Shown here: positions 54,648 through 63,876 of the stretch, in pieces
How positions within the stretch are numbered: the stretch's first letter is position 1
Layout of the letters: every line of letters begins with the position of its first letter
From: Sorangium cellulosum So ce56
GTDB taxonomy: Bacteria > Myxococcota_A > Polyangia > Polyangiales > Polyangiaceae
Assembly: GCF_000067165.1 (NCBI RefSeq)
Contig: NC_010162.1
Span: forward strand, 8,625,001 to 8,689,000
DNA length: 64,000 bases
Direction: 5' to 3'
Notes under the pieces: model-generated
Databases searched by the model: none
Told to the model about the DNA's origin: nothing
Seen by the model: only the letters and a program-made list of their open reading frames with translations
Translations under genes and position numbers: made by a program

Positions 54648-56396
54648 CTACCGCGTCAGCGCACCCGGCCCGGGCGCCGGCTCGGCGGCGGGGCCGTTCT
54701 TCAGCGCCTTCACCGACTCGACCATCAGCGAGACCGCGAGCCCGATCAGCGCGAGCCCCACGACGCCGTTCATCGTCGTCGCGTTCAGCGCGAGCCCCTC
54801 GGTGCGCACGGCGGCGAACGCGGTCCGCACCTGGAGGATGAGGGCCCACACCGTGATCGTCATGACGAACACCATCGGGATCGCCGTGTACCAGATGCGC
54901 CGCTTCTCGCGGTGCAGCCAGACGGTGACCGCGAGGAGCGTCAGCGCCGCGAGCAGCTGGTTGCTCGTGCCGAACAGCGTCCAGAAGTCGAGGTACGCGG
55001 GCCGGACGCCGGGCGCGGGCGGGCGCGCGGTCATGATGAACAGCGTGGGCGGCGCCAGCGAGATCGCGGTCGCGGCCGCGGACACCGCGCGCCCCTTCCA
55101 GTTGAAGAGCTCCTGGAGGATGTAGCGGCTGAGGCGCGTCGAGACGTCGAGCGTGTCGAACACGAAGGTGGAGAACGCCATGGCGCCGAACGTCGCGGCG
55201 AACAGGAAGTGCTCCTTGCCGATGATGACGGTGAGGAACTTGCCGATCCCGTCGCCGTAGATCTTGCCCGGCCCGGGCAGCTTCGTCCCCTGCGCCACGA
55301 TGACGAGCGTCGCGAGCGCGATCAGCGCGACGAACGCCTCGGCCAGCATCGCGCCGTAGCCCACCGGGTGGGTGTGCGTCTCCTTCGAGATCTGCTTCGA
55401 CGTCGTCCCCGAGCAGACGAGCCCGTGGAAGCCCGAGCAGGCGCCGCAGGCGATGGTGACGAACAGGAACGGGAAGAGCATGCCGGTGGCGCCGCCGGCG
55501 TTGAACGTGGTGAACGCGGGCTGGCGCAGCTCGAACTCCCCGGGGTAACGGAGGTTTCCAAAGAAGATCCCGATCACGCCGACCGCGAGCGCGATGTAGA
55601 GGACGAACCCGCCCAGGTAGCCGCGCGGCTGGAGGAGCAGCCAGACCGGCAGGAGCGAGGCGATGAGGCAATAGACGAGGATGATGAGGCCGAACGCGCG
55701 CTGCGGGTTGTCGAGCGGCAGGACGAACGCTGTCGAGATCTTCGTGCCGAGCCAGACGACGCCGAGCGTCGCGGGCACGAAGAGGAGCGTGGTGAGCCAG
55801 AGCGGCGGCTTGAGGTACCGCTCGACAACGCCCATGACGATGGAGAGGCCGAGGTAGGCGGCGCTCGCCGCGGCGACGGCGCCGCCGGGGTTGAACTGGA
55901 ACGCGCCGCCCTCGAACTCCTCGGTCTTGCCGACGAAGGTGCTCGCCGTGATGTCCGTGAAGGCGACGATCACGTAGGACAGCGCGAGCCAGATGAAGAT
56001 CATCATCGACAGCCAGGCGCGCCGGCCGATGTGCCGCTTCGCGATCTCGGCGACGCTCTCCGCCTCGTGGCGGACGCTCGCGATGAGCGCGGAGAAGTCG
56101 TGCACCGCGCCGATGAACACGACGCCGATCGCGATCCAGAGGATGCACGGGAGCCACCCGAACGCCTGGCCGGCGAGGATGGGGCCGGCGATCGGCCCGG
56201 CGGCGGCGATGGCGCTGAAGTGCTGCCCGAAGAGGTAGAACGGCTTCGTGGGGACGTAGTCCTCACCGTCGTTCACCTTCACCGCGGGCGTCACGGCGCC
56301 GTCGTCGAGCGCGTAGTTGCGCGCGACGATCCGCCCGTAGAAGCGGTAGCCAAGGCACAGCACGACGATGACGGTCAGGGCGAGCAGCGGCAGCAC
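54648..56396 (-). CDS. cstA: Carbon starvation protein CstA (pyruvate transporter family)
   Basis: 582 residues if the GTG at 56396 is used (the frame is open 31 residues further, with no better start). About 16 membrane segments. Family motifs: LGYRFYGRIVARNYALDDGAVTPA, HFSAIAAAGPIAGPILAGQAFG and VTIACGACSGFHGLVCSGTTSKQI. It probably imports pyruvate or peptides. It ends three bases from the leucine dehydrogenase gene. Confidence 0.93.
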   Translation of the reverse strand: MLPLLALTVIVVLCLGYRFYGRIVARNYALDDGAVTPAVKVNDGEDYVPTKPFYLFGQHFSAIAAAGPIAGPILAGQAFGWLPCILWIAIGVVFIGAVHDFSALIASVRHEAESVAEIAKRHIGRRAWLSMMIFIWLALSYVIVAFTDITASTFVGKTEEFEGGAFQFNPGGAVAAASAAYLGLSIVMGVVERYLKPPLWLTTLLFVPATLGVVWLGTKISTAFVLPLDNPQRAFGLIILVYCLIASLLPVWLLLQPRGYLGGFVLYIALAVGVIGIFFGNLRYPGEFELRQPAFTTFNAGGATGMLFPFLFVTIACGACSGFHGLVCSGTTSKQISKETHTHPVGYGAMLAEAFVALIALATLVIVAQGTKLPGPGKIYGDGIGKFLTVIIGKEHFLFAATFGAMAFSTFVFDTLDVSTRLSRYILQELFNWKGRAVSAAATAISLAPPTLFIMTARPPAPGVRPAYLDFWTLFGTSNQLLAALTLLAVTVWLHREKRRIWYTAIPMVFVMTITVWALILQVRTAFAAVRTEGLALNATTMNGVVGLALIGLAVSLMVESVKALKNGPAAEPAPGPGALTR

Positions 56397-56552
56397 GCGG
56401 CGGAGTATAAGGCCATCCGCGGGCGACAGTGATCCGGCAAACGAAGGGCAAGGGCGGCGGTGGGTCGCCGGACGGGCGCAGGCCCCCACCCATCACGGCG
56501 CCAGAGCCCGATGGTCCGTCCGGAGGAGCCCCCCCTCGGAGACGCGCGGCTC

Positions 56553-57356
56553 TCAGAGGCTGGCGTTCAGCGTGTCCCAGTAGCTGTGCAGGCCACGGAG
56601 GTTGTTCCCGCCGTCGACGAACACCGTATCGCCGGTGATCCAGCGCGACTCTTCGCTGCAGAGGAACGAGACCACGGGCGCCACGTCGGTCGTCTCCCCG
56701 ATGCGCCCGAGCGGCGTGCGCTCGAGGAACCTCTGGGCGCTGAGCCCCGCCGTGAGCCCGATGCCGTCGACGAGCGGCGTCCGGGTGAGCCCCGGCGCCA
56801 CCACGTTCACCCGGATGCCGTGGCGCCCGAGCTCGGACGCGGCCCCCTTGGTCAGCTGCGCGAGGGCCGCCTTGGAGGCGCAGTAATGCGACAGGCCGTC
56901 GGTCGGCAGCACCTGGTTGATGGAGCTGATGTTGACGAAGGCGCCCGGCTGTTTCGCGGCGATGAGGCCGCGGGCAACCGCCTTCATGAAGAGGAAGGGG
57001 CCCTTCAGGTTGGTGTCGAGGACGCTGTCGAAATCCTCCTCCGGCAGGTCCGTCAGGAGCGCGAGCGTGGCGATCCCCGCGTTGTTCACGAGGATCCCCG
57101 GCAATCCGAACGCCGACGTCGCCGCCTCGACGGCGCGCGACACGTCTTCGGCGCGGGACGCGTCGCCCGCGAAGGGCAGCGCGCGCGCCGTGCCGCCGGC
57201 CGCGCGGTTCAGCTCCTCGGCCGCCGCCGCGACCTTCGCCGCCGTCCGGCCGAAGAGCAGCACGTTGCTGCCGCGACTCATGAGGTCTCTCGCGATCTCG
57301 AGACCGATCCCCTGACCACCCCCGGTGACAATAGCGCTCTTGGAAATAAGCTTCAT
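56553..57356 (-). CDS. Short-chain dehydrogenase/reductase
   Basis: 267 residues from ATG at 57356. TGGGQGIG at 11-18, NNAG near residue 100, and the catalytic Ser-Tyr-Lys set (SSINQ; HYCASK, Tyr about 157, Lys about 161) are intact. The substrate cannot be told. It stands alone; the upstream region holds two inverted repeats. Confidence 0.92.
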   Translation of the reverse strand: MKLISKSAIVTGGGQGIGLEIARDLMSRGSNVLLFGRTAAKVAAAAEELNRAAGGTARALPFAGDASRAEDVSRAVEAATSAFGLPGILVNNAGIATLALLTDLPEEDFDSVLDTNLKGPFLFMKAVARGLIAAKQPGAFVNISSINQVLPTDGLSHYCASKAALAQLTKGAASELGRHGIRVNVVAPGLTRTPLVDGIGLTAGLSAQRFLERTPLGRIGETTDVAPVVSFLCSEESRWITGDTVFVDGGNNLRGLHSYWDTLNASL

Positions 57357-57402
57357 CTCGACCTCCGTGAATGCGGAAAGCAAATCCAACGTCCTTGATC
57401 GC

Positions 57403-57522
57403 CTAGTACTACAGCCGTACATGGTCCGAGGTGCGGCTGTAGACATCAAAATCGTCGAGAAATCCGTGCCCGTCCGCCCGTCTACAGCCGCAAATGGACC
57501 GCAAGTACGGCTGTAGTACTAG
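57403..57522. repeat. Inverted repeat with TACAGCCG units
   Basis: Arms of about 42 bases (57403-57444 and 57480-57522) match with few gaps. The outer end CTAGTACTACAGCCGTAC matches exactly, and TACAGCCG or its inverse appears four times. It lies 47 bases upstream of the SDR start. It probably belongs to a dispersed repeat family. Confidence 0.85.
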
Positions 57523-57560
57523 AGGGACAAACGGGCTGAAACCCCGAAAAAAGCGGGAAT

Positions 57561-57650
57561 TTCACAAGGAGGCGGGGAGGCGGGGAGCGAGAGACGGCGA
57601 GAAGGAAAGACTCTTATTTTTTCCTCCCCGCCCCCCCGCCTCCCTGTGAA
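57561..57650. repeat. Second inverted repeat, purine/pyrimidine arms
   Basis: Bases 57561-57587 pair with 57624-57650 at 25 of 27 positions (a GGAGGCGGGG-type purine arm and its complement). Shorter outer pairings may extend it to about 57538-57666. It lies downstream of the DJ-1 gene on the minus strand and could act as its terminator. Confidence 0.75.
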
Positions 57651-57716
57651 AACTCTCCGGGTTTTAACATGATCGGTGTTCTAGAGGAACCTCGGCCGGC
57701 CGAGCGCCGATCTCGC

Positions 57717-58274
57717 TCAGTCCGTCAGCATCATCGGCGCGCGCACCTTCGCGGCGATCTCCTCACCCCGGAGCCGCGCGACGAGCGCGAGCGCGAACGC
57801 CATCGCGGTGCCCGGCCCCTGGCTCGTGACGAGCAGCCCGTCCTCGACGACCGGGCTCGCGAGGAGCTCGCCGTGCGCCGACACAACGTCGTTCACGGAC
57901 GGGTGGCACGCCATCCTGCGGCCCTGGAAGAGCCCGTGCGCCGCGAGCGCGATCGGCGCGGCGCAGATCGCCGCGACGACCCGGCCCGCCTGCGCCTGCG
58001 CATGAAGGCGCTCCCCGACGGCGGGCGAGCTGGCCAGCCGGTCGGCCCCGCCCTTGCCGCCCGGGAGGACCACCACGTCGAAGTCGCCCGTCACGGCCGA
58101 GAGATCCGCGTCCGGCACGAGGCGCACGCCTCGGCTGCAGCGCACCGGGCCCGGGCCATCGAGCCCGGCGAGGACGACCTCGACCTCGGCGCGGCGCAGG
58201 ACATCGACGATGATCGTCGTTTCCATCTCCTCGGCTCCCTCGGCAAGGATCACGAGCGCTCGCGGCGTCTTCAT
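57717..58274 (-). CDS. DJ-1/PARK7-like protein
   Basis: 185 residues. The order and spacing closely follow human DJ-1: RALVILAEGAEEME with E18, VAGL-like strand, YDVVVLPGG-like loop, nucleophile C104 in AAICAAPIAL (human C106) and H123 in the H126 position. The end VKAPLVL-type (VRAPMMLTD) also matches. Members handle oxidative stress and glyoxal adducts. ATG at 58274; 58286 is an alternative. Divergent from the kinase-FGE gene. Confidence 0.94.
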   Translation of the reverse strand: MKTPRALVILAEGAEEMETTIIVDVLRRAEVEVVLAGLDGPGPVRCSRGVRLVPDADLSAVTGDFDVVVLPGGKGGADRLASSPAVGERLHAQAQAGRVVAAICAAPIALAAHGLFQGRRMACHPSVNDVVSAHGELLASPVVEDGLLVTSQGPGTAMAFALALVARLRGEEIAAKVRAPMMLTD

Positions 58275-58475
58275 GGGTGCCGGCATGGGGCCGCGGGCCG
58301 CCGGATGCAAGCCGGACGCACACAGGACGCTGGGGGGGCGCAAGCCGGACGCAGGCTCAGCGAGCGTATGCGAGCAGATCGAGGATCGAGCCGCGCGAGC
58401 GCGTGCGCGCGCCGGCAGAGGCGGGCGGCGCGGAAGCCCCTTTGCCTGGGCACGTCGACGCGCTAGGAGCGGGGC

Positions 58476-60978
58476 ATGGCGGAGCCGTCCGACGATCCGT
58501 TTGGCCTCTCGGGGCAGACCATCGAGGGGAAATACCGCGTCGCCGCCGTGATCGGCGACGGCGGCTTCGGCGTCGTCTACCGGGGGATGCACGAGGGCTT
58601 CGGCGAGCTCATCGCGATCAAGTGCCTGAAGCTGCCGGCCTCGCTCGACGCCGCGGAGCGCGACGCGCTGCTCGAGACGCTGCGGGGCGAGGGGCGGATC
58701 CTCCACCGGCTGTCGCGGGCCACCTCGGGCATCGTGCAGGCGCTCGACGTCGGCGCGTTCACCACCCAGGCCGGCGTGTGGGTGCCCTACCTGGTGCTGG
58801 AGTGGCTGGAGGGCCAGACGCTCGGGCAATACCTCCGGGAGCGGCGCGAGCGGGGCGAGGCCGGCATGTCGATCGCCGAGGCGATCCAGCTGCTCACCCC
58901 GGCCGCGCGCGCGCTCGCCGTCGCGCACGCGCACAAGGTCGCGCACCGGGACGTGAAGCCGGCGAACCTGTTCCTCACCCACGTCGGCGGGGCGCGGACG
59001 CTGAAGGTGCTCGATTTCGGCATCGCCAAGGTGCTTTCCGACCACCCGACGTTCACCGAGGCGCTCGCCGCGACCCGGCAGGGGCCGAGCGCGTTCACGC
59101 CGCGCTACGGCGCGCCCGAGCAGTTCAACAAGGCCCGCGGCGCGACGGGCCCGTGGACGGACGTGTTCGCGCTCGGGCTCATCTTCGTCGAACTCGTGAG
59201 CGGCAGGCGCGCGCTCGAGGGGGACGACCCCACGCAGCTCTACGTCGCCTCCGCCGATCCGGCGGTGCGCCCGACGCTGCGCGCGCGCGGGCTCCCGGAC
59301 GCGCCCGAGGCGATCGAGCGCGTGCTCGACAAGGCCCTCGCGATCGAGCCCAAGCACCGCTTCACGAGCGCAGGCGAGTTCTGGGACGCGCTCTCGGCCG
59401 CGGCGCACGGCGAGCGCGCGGGGTCCTTCGCGGGTCGCGGCGGCCCCTCCGCGGAGCACGCGGCGGGGCAGTCGACCGCGGAGTACGCGGCCGCGCAGGG
59501 GCTCGGCGTGGCCGTCGGGCCGAGCGAGCCGACGATGCTCGCCGACGCGCACGCGCCCGCCCCGGCGCGGCCTGCCATCGTCAAGGTGAGCCACGGCGCG
59601 AGCGGGCCGCAGGCCGCCGGCGCGAGCGGGCCGCCGGCCGCCGGCGCGACGGGCGGCGCGGCGCCTCGGGCGAGAGACGGGGGCGGCGCGCTGGCGACGG
59701 GGGGCTCCAGGACCGCGCAGGTCGAGGACTCCATGATCGAGACGGTCGCGCCCGCCAGCCCCCCTGCGGCCGGCGCGGCCCCGCACCCGGGCCCGGCCCC
59801 GCGCCCCGGCGCGGCCCCGCACCCCCAGGCCGCGGCGGGCGGACCGCCGCACGCCGCGCCGCCGGTCGCAGCGCCGCCGCAGCGCCGCAGCGCCGCGCGC
59901 GCGGCGCTTCCCTGGTTCGTGGCGGCGCTCGTGCTCGGCGGCGCCGGCGCGACGGCGTATGTCCTGACGCGGGCTCCCGACAAGAAGCCGGCGAAGGCGC
60001 CGTCCGCGCGCGCCACCGCGACGTCGTCCGCCGGGCGCGCCGCGACGGCCGCGGCGGGCGTGCCGGCGCCCGCCAGCGCCGCGCCGGCCGCGAGCGCCTC
60101 CGCCGCGGCGCCTTCCGCCGAGCCCGCCGCGCCCGCGGCGCCGCCGGCGGACATGGTCTTCATCGGGCCCATCTCGACCACGATCGGCGCCGCGGGCGAG
60201 GCGCGCCAGGTGACGCTCACCCGCGGGTTCTACATCGATCGCAACGAGGTGACCGTCCGCGCTTACCGGGCCTGCATGCAGCAGCGCATGTGCTCCACGG
60301 CGGATCACGTCTCGCTGACGCCCGAGCTCCTGCCCGGCGCGCAGGCGCCGGCGACGCCCGAGGAGCAGCGGGAGGTCGAGCTCTGGACGCGGCGCTGCAA
60401 CGAGCCCCGCAACGCGACCGGGCACCCGATCAACTGCGTCGACTACTCCCAGGCCGAGAGCTACTGCCGCTTCCGCGGCCGGCGCCTGCCCACCGAGGCG
60501 GAGTGGGAGGTCGCCGCGCGCGGCGCGGCCGGCCGGGCCTTCGTCTGGGGCGACGAGGCGCCGGCCTGCGAGCGCGCCTGCTACGATCGCAACGAGGGCT
60601 GCCTCGCGCGCGGCGCCGACGTCTCGACCTGCGCGTCCGGCGCCCACCCGAGCGATCGCACCCCGGAGGGCGTCTACGATCTCGCCGGCAACGTGTCCGA
60701 GTGGGTCTCGGACGGCCTCGTCTTCCCGCCGCCCGGCGGCGAGAACCCGCAGGGGCGACCCGTCCTTCCCGCTCAAGGTCGTGCGCGGCGGCAGCTTCCT
60801 GGACGGCCCCGAGAAGCTCTCCGCCACCTACCGCACCGCCGCCGCGCCCGTGACGGCGCACGCCTGGATCGGCTTCCGCTGCGCCATGGATGCGCCGGCG
60901 CAGGAGGGCGCCGCCGCGCAGCCGCCCGCCCCCGAGCAGCAGGCTGCGCCGGCCGACCAGGGAGCGGCGGCGCCCTGA
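58476..60978 (+). CDS. Ser/Thr kinase fused to FGE-like domain, with an apparent +1 frameshift
   Basis: The kinase domain (about 20-300) is complete: IGDGGFGVVYRG, K49, HRDVKPANLF with D159, LDFGIAKV. A long Ala/Pro linker and one membrane helix (about 477-500) follow. Then an extracytoplasmic FGE/SUMF-like domain starts near residue 559 (DMVFIGPIS; RLPTEAEWEVAARG; DLAGNVSEW). After GGENPQ the frame becomes nonsense. In the +1 frame (from about 60756) it continues with DPSFPLKVVRGGSF and AWIGFRCAMD to 60978, the normal FGE end. An extra G in the run 60752-60755 explains this. Either sequencing error or real mutation. Confidence 0.88.
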
Positions 60979-61029
60979 GCTGAAGCGCCGCGCCCCGCTC
61001 CTCCCGCGCGGCATGGCCGGATCCGGTGC

Positions 61030-61608
61030 AGTGCGCCCTCCAAGCTCTTTCGAGGGCGCTTTCTTCACCTCGCGCGGCGCACCCTGTCCACGGTCGCCGT
61101 TCCGCAGCTCCGATGGAACAAGTCCTGGGTCGTTTTCGCCAAGCCGGTTGTGCAGGGCGCTGAGAAAGTCATCGAGTACCTCGGCCGCTACGTTCACAAG
61201 ACGGGGATCTCCGATCAGGATCTCGTCGACTTCGACGACCGCACGGGGATCTTCCGCTACCGGGACAGGCAGGATCATCGGCGCAAAACCATCACCCTTC
61301 CAGCCCACAAGTTCCTCCGCCGCTTCCTCCAGGCTGTGCCACCCAAGGGCCTGAATCGCGTCCAAGCCTTCGGCCTGCCCCATCCGGCGCACCGCGACAT
61401 GCTCCAGCGGCTCCAGCTCTCGCTGACGCCACGGCAACGGCCCGATTTGCCCACGCTGGAGCCGGGGACACGGCCGCGTTCCTTGTGCCCGCATTGCGGG
61501 CAGGGGTCACTGGGCCTCATGCGCCGCCTGTACCCGGCGGAGTGCGTCGCGCTGGCCAACGTACTCGACGCCGATTCCGTGGTGCCCCCTGCGCGAGCTC
61601 CACCGTGA
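61030..61608 (+). mobile_element. IS91-family transposase remnant (5' truncated)
   Basis: The frame from about 61030 lacks a start and shows SKLFRGRFLHLARR, WVVFAKP, EYLGRYVHKTGISD (conserved Tyr of the rolling-circle transposase), RRKTITLPAHKFLRRFL, and a final C-terminal zinc pair (CPHCGQGSLGLMRRL), all in the order seen in IS91/ISCR transposases. The N-terminal half is missing. It starts 50 bases after the kinase-FGE gene. No terminal repeats found. Confidence 0.82.
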
Positions 61609-61670
61609 CCCCGGTGCTCGCCACAGCAACGGTCGAGCCATGTCCGTCCCGCTACCTCGCGACAGGGAGA

Positions 61671-62164
61671 TCGGAGTCCGACCTGCACGCGTCGATGCGC
61701 CTCGTCCGCGGCTACCAGCGAGAGAGGACCGAATTTTCCTCCGCGCGGAGAGCTTCTTCAAACTTGCCACAGAGGTGGACGAGCTGCAAGTAACCGAGGG
61801 TTACGGCAACAGGTCATTGCACGAGCAGTCCCACGGAGGGTCGTTCTTGTCTCTCATCAAGAGCCGGTTCAAGCCCGAAGGGCTCTACGTGCTCGACGAG
61901 CCCGAGGCCGCCCTGTCGCCGGCCAGGCAGCTCACGTTGCTCGCTCGGATGCACGAGCTGCTCGAACGAGGGCGACCGCAGTTCATCATCGCTACGCACT
62001 CGCCGATCGTGCTCGCGTATCCCGACGCCACCATTTATCTTCTCTCAGACGAAGACATCTCACCCGTCGCCTACGAGGAGACGGAGCATTTCACCCTCAC
62101 CTGCGACTTCCTCGTCCGCAGAAACCGATTCGTTCGTGAGCTCTTTCATGAGGACGAATCGTGA
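61671..62164 (+). pseudogene. Broken AAA ATPase (Walker A missing, one frameshift)
   Basis: Two frames join a known family pattern. SDLHASMRLVRG is in one frame up to about 61720, and EDRIFLRAESFFKLATEVDE starts in another near 61725. SLHEQSHGGSFL (signature-like), LYVLDEPEAALSP (Walker B) and IIATHSPIVLAYP then run in one frame to 62164. Family members of about 260 residues begin with a Walker A loop that is absent here. It looks cut at its 5' end beside the IS91 remnant. Confidence 0.8.
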
Positions 62165-62253
62165 AGCGCCGCGGACGCGGCGCGAGAAGCTCAGGCTGCG
62201 CTGCAGGGGCGACGTGCGCCCGCACGCTGCGCGACGGTGTGCTCCGCGTTGCC

Positions 62254-62602
62254 CTACCGGGGGCGAAGCCGGGCCGCCCCCTCTTCCAGGCGCCGCGCTC
62301 CCCGCAACAGGCGCTGCGAGAGCGTCTCGCCGCGGGGCCACTCCATCATCAGGTGATGCTCTCTCGAGGGCCCCGTCCCGTGGGTGAAATACTGCACGAT
62401 GCGTAGGTGCTCGAGGCCGGCGAGCGCCTGCGGCTCGTGGACGATGCGTGTCGCCGCGCGCGTCTGCCTCGCCCAGCAGCTTGAGCGCCTCGGTTGCGCC
62501 GGTCGCCCGATCGAGGACGCGGTAGACTGCCCCCGTCCCTCGGGATCCGACGATCGAATCCACCGCGGAGTTCCCGTCGATCACGCTGCCACCGGGCATC
62601 AC
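62254..62602 (-). pseudogene. Fragment of a Ser/Thr kinase gene, frameshifted
   Basis: The N-lobe pattern is VIDGNSAVDSIVGSRGTGAVYRVLDRATG, then ALKLLGE. Around 62445-62460 the frame shifts and continues as IVHEPQALAGLEHLRIVQYFTHG and LMMEWPRGETLSQRL before a stop at 62254. No catalytic loop follows, so the C-lobe is lost. The fragment is opposite in direction to the intact kinase-FGE gene. Confidence 0.8.
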
Positions 62603-62771
62603 GACGGAGATGGTCTCCTCGCTCGTCGCCCCCTCGAGGCCTCTGGCGGCCAGCGCGGGACGCCGCGCGGCGACTCGCGCGATCTCCGCTCAACGCGGGG
62701 CGCGCCATGGCATGCGCTCGGCTCGCCCGCAGCCCTGTGGCCTGCTATGATGGCAACGAGCGTGGCTCCCT

Positions 62772-63797
62772 ATGCCTTACGTGAACGACGCTGACGATCT
62801 TCTGCCGGCATGGCGACGCCGGGTCGAGGCACTCGGCCGCCGCCTCGACCAGCTGCCTGTGGGCCTCGGCGCGGGCATCGGGTTCGGCGTCGGCGCGGCT
62901 GTCGGGGCGGCCCTCCTGATGCAGCCGGGAGCCTGGTCCCTCGTGCCGTTCGTGGCGCTCGTAGGGACAGCCGTGCCCCTCGCTCGGTCGGGTCGGCCCG
63001 TGGCCGTGCCAGTTCGGACCGCGCAGCACTCCGGGGCCCCGCTGCCCCACCTGGAGATGGTCGCGATTCCAGCTGGGCAGTTCGCGGTCGGGGAGCTCTG
63101 GATGAAAATGTCCGTGGAGTCATGGCCACGGCATCTGGCCAACCTCACCTCCTTCGAAATAGCGAAGTATCCATTAACGCAGAAGCTCTACTGTCGCTTG
63201 ATGGGCGAGAACCCGAGCCGGATACAAGGAGACGACCTGCCCGTAACCGACGTGAGCTGGCTGGAAGCGCTGAGCTTCTGCAACCGTCTTTCAGAGGCCG
63301 AGGGGCTAACCCCCGCCTATCGCATTGACGGAGCGAAGGTGCGGTGGAATCAGACGGCGAGCGGGTACCGCCTGCCAACCGAGGCAGAGTGGGAGTACGC
63401 GGCTCGGGGGTCCGATCGACGTGCCTATCCCTGGGGCGACGACGCGCCTTCGGACCAGCTATGCTGGAACGGTTACGGGAACGATCGCGGCTATCGCATG
63501 CGGCACGGTCCGAGCGGCGTCGGCCGGTACCCCAGGGGAGCGTCTCCCTTTGGATTGCTGGACATGGCCGGCAACGTGTGGGAGTGGTGCTGGGACGTGT
63601 ATGACAGCCCCGAGCCCCCGAAAAAGATCATGACGAACCCGCGCGGGCCCGCAAGAGGCGACTGCCGCGTCCTACGTGGAGGATCTTGGTTCAGCAATCA
63701 TCCAGCGTGGGTGCATGCAGCCAATCGCACCTGGGGTCACATCTCGGCGCACATCGACAACGTGGGCTTCCGCTGTGCGCGCGGAGCGAACCGGTAA
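62772..63797 (+). CDS. Membrane-anchored FGE/SUMF-like domain protein
   Basis: 341 residues. A charged start, two hydrophobic helices (about 32-50 and 55-72), then one FGE-like domain: EMVAIPAGQFAVGE, PVTDVSWLEALSFCNRLSEAEG, RLPTEAEWEYAARGSDRRAYPWG, LLDMAGNVWEWCWD, RVLRGGSW and GFRCARG. True FGE catalytic Cys pairs are not evident; it may bind or modify a different target. Its first frame start ATG at 62772 has no strong ribosome site. Confidence 0.9.
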   Translation: MPYVNDADDLLPAWRRRVEALGRRLDQLPVGLGAGIGFGVGAAVGAALLMQPGAWSLVPFVALVGTAVPLARSGRPVAVPVRTAQHSGAPLPHLEMVAIPAGQFAVGELWMKMSVESWPRHLANLTSFEIAKYPLTQKLYCRLMGENPSRIQGDDLPVTDVSWLEALSFCNRLSEAEGLTPAYRIDGAKVRWNQTASGYRLPTEAEWEYAARGSDRRAYPWGDDAPSDQLCWNGYGNDRGYRMRHGPSGVGRYPRGASPFGLLDMAGNVWEWCWDVYDSPEPPKKIMTNPRGPARGDCRVLRGGSWFSNHPAWVHAANRTWGHISAHIDNVGFRCARGANR

Positions 63798-63876
63798 GCA
63801 AGACCGAACAGCGCGAAGGATAGCCGTCATCAAGCGGGTCTGCCCCTCCGCGATACGCAACTCGCCGTCACCTGGC

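Noticed and set aside
60979..60983. The main-frame stop of the kinase-FGE gene at 60983
   Set aside because: The last 75 codons in that frame are nonsense; the conserved FGE end is in the +1 frame and stops at 60978.
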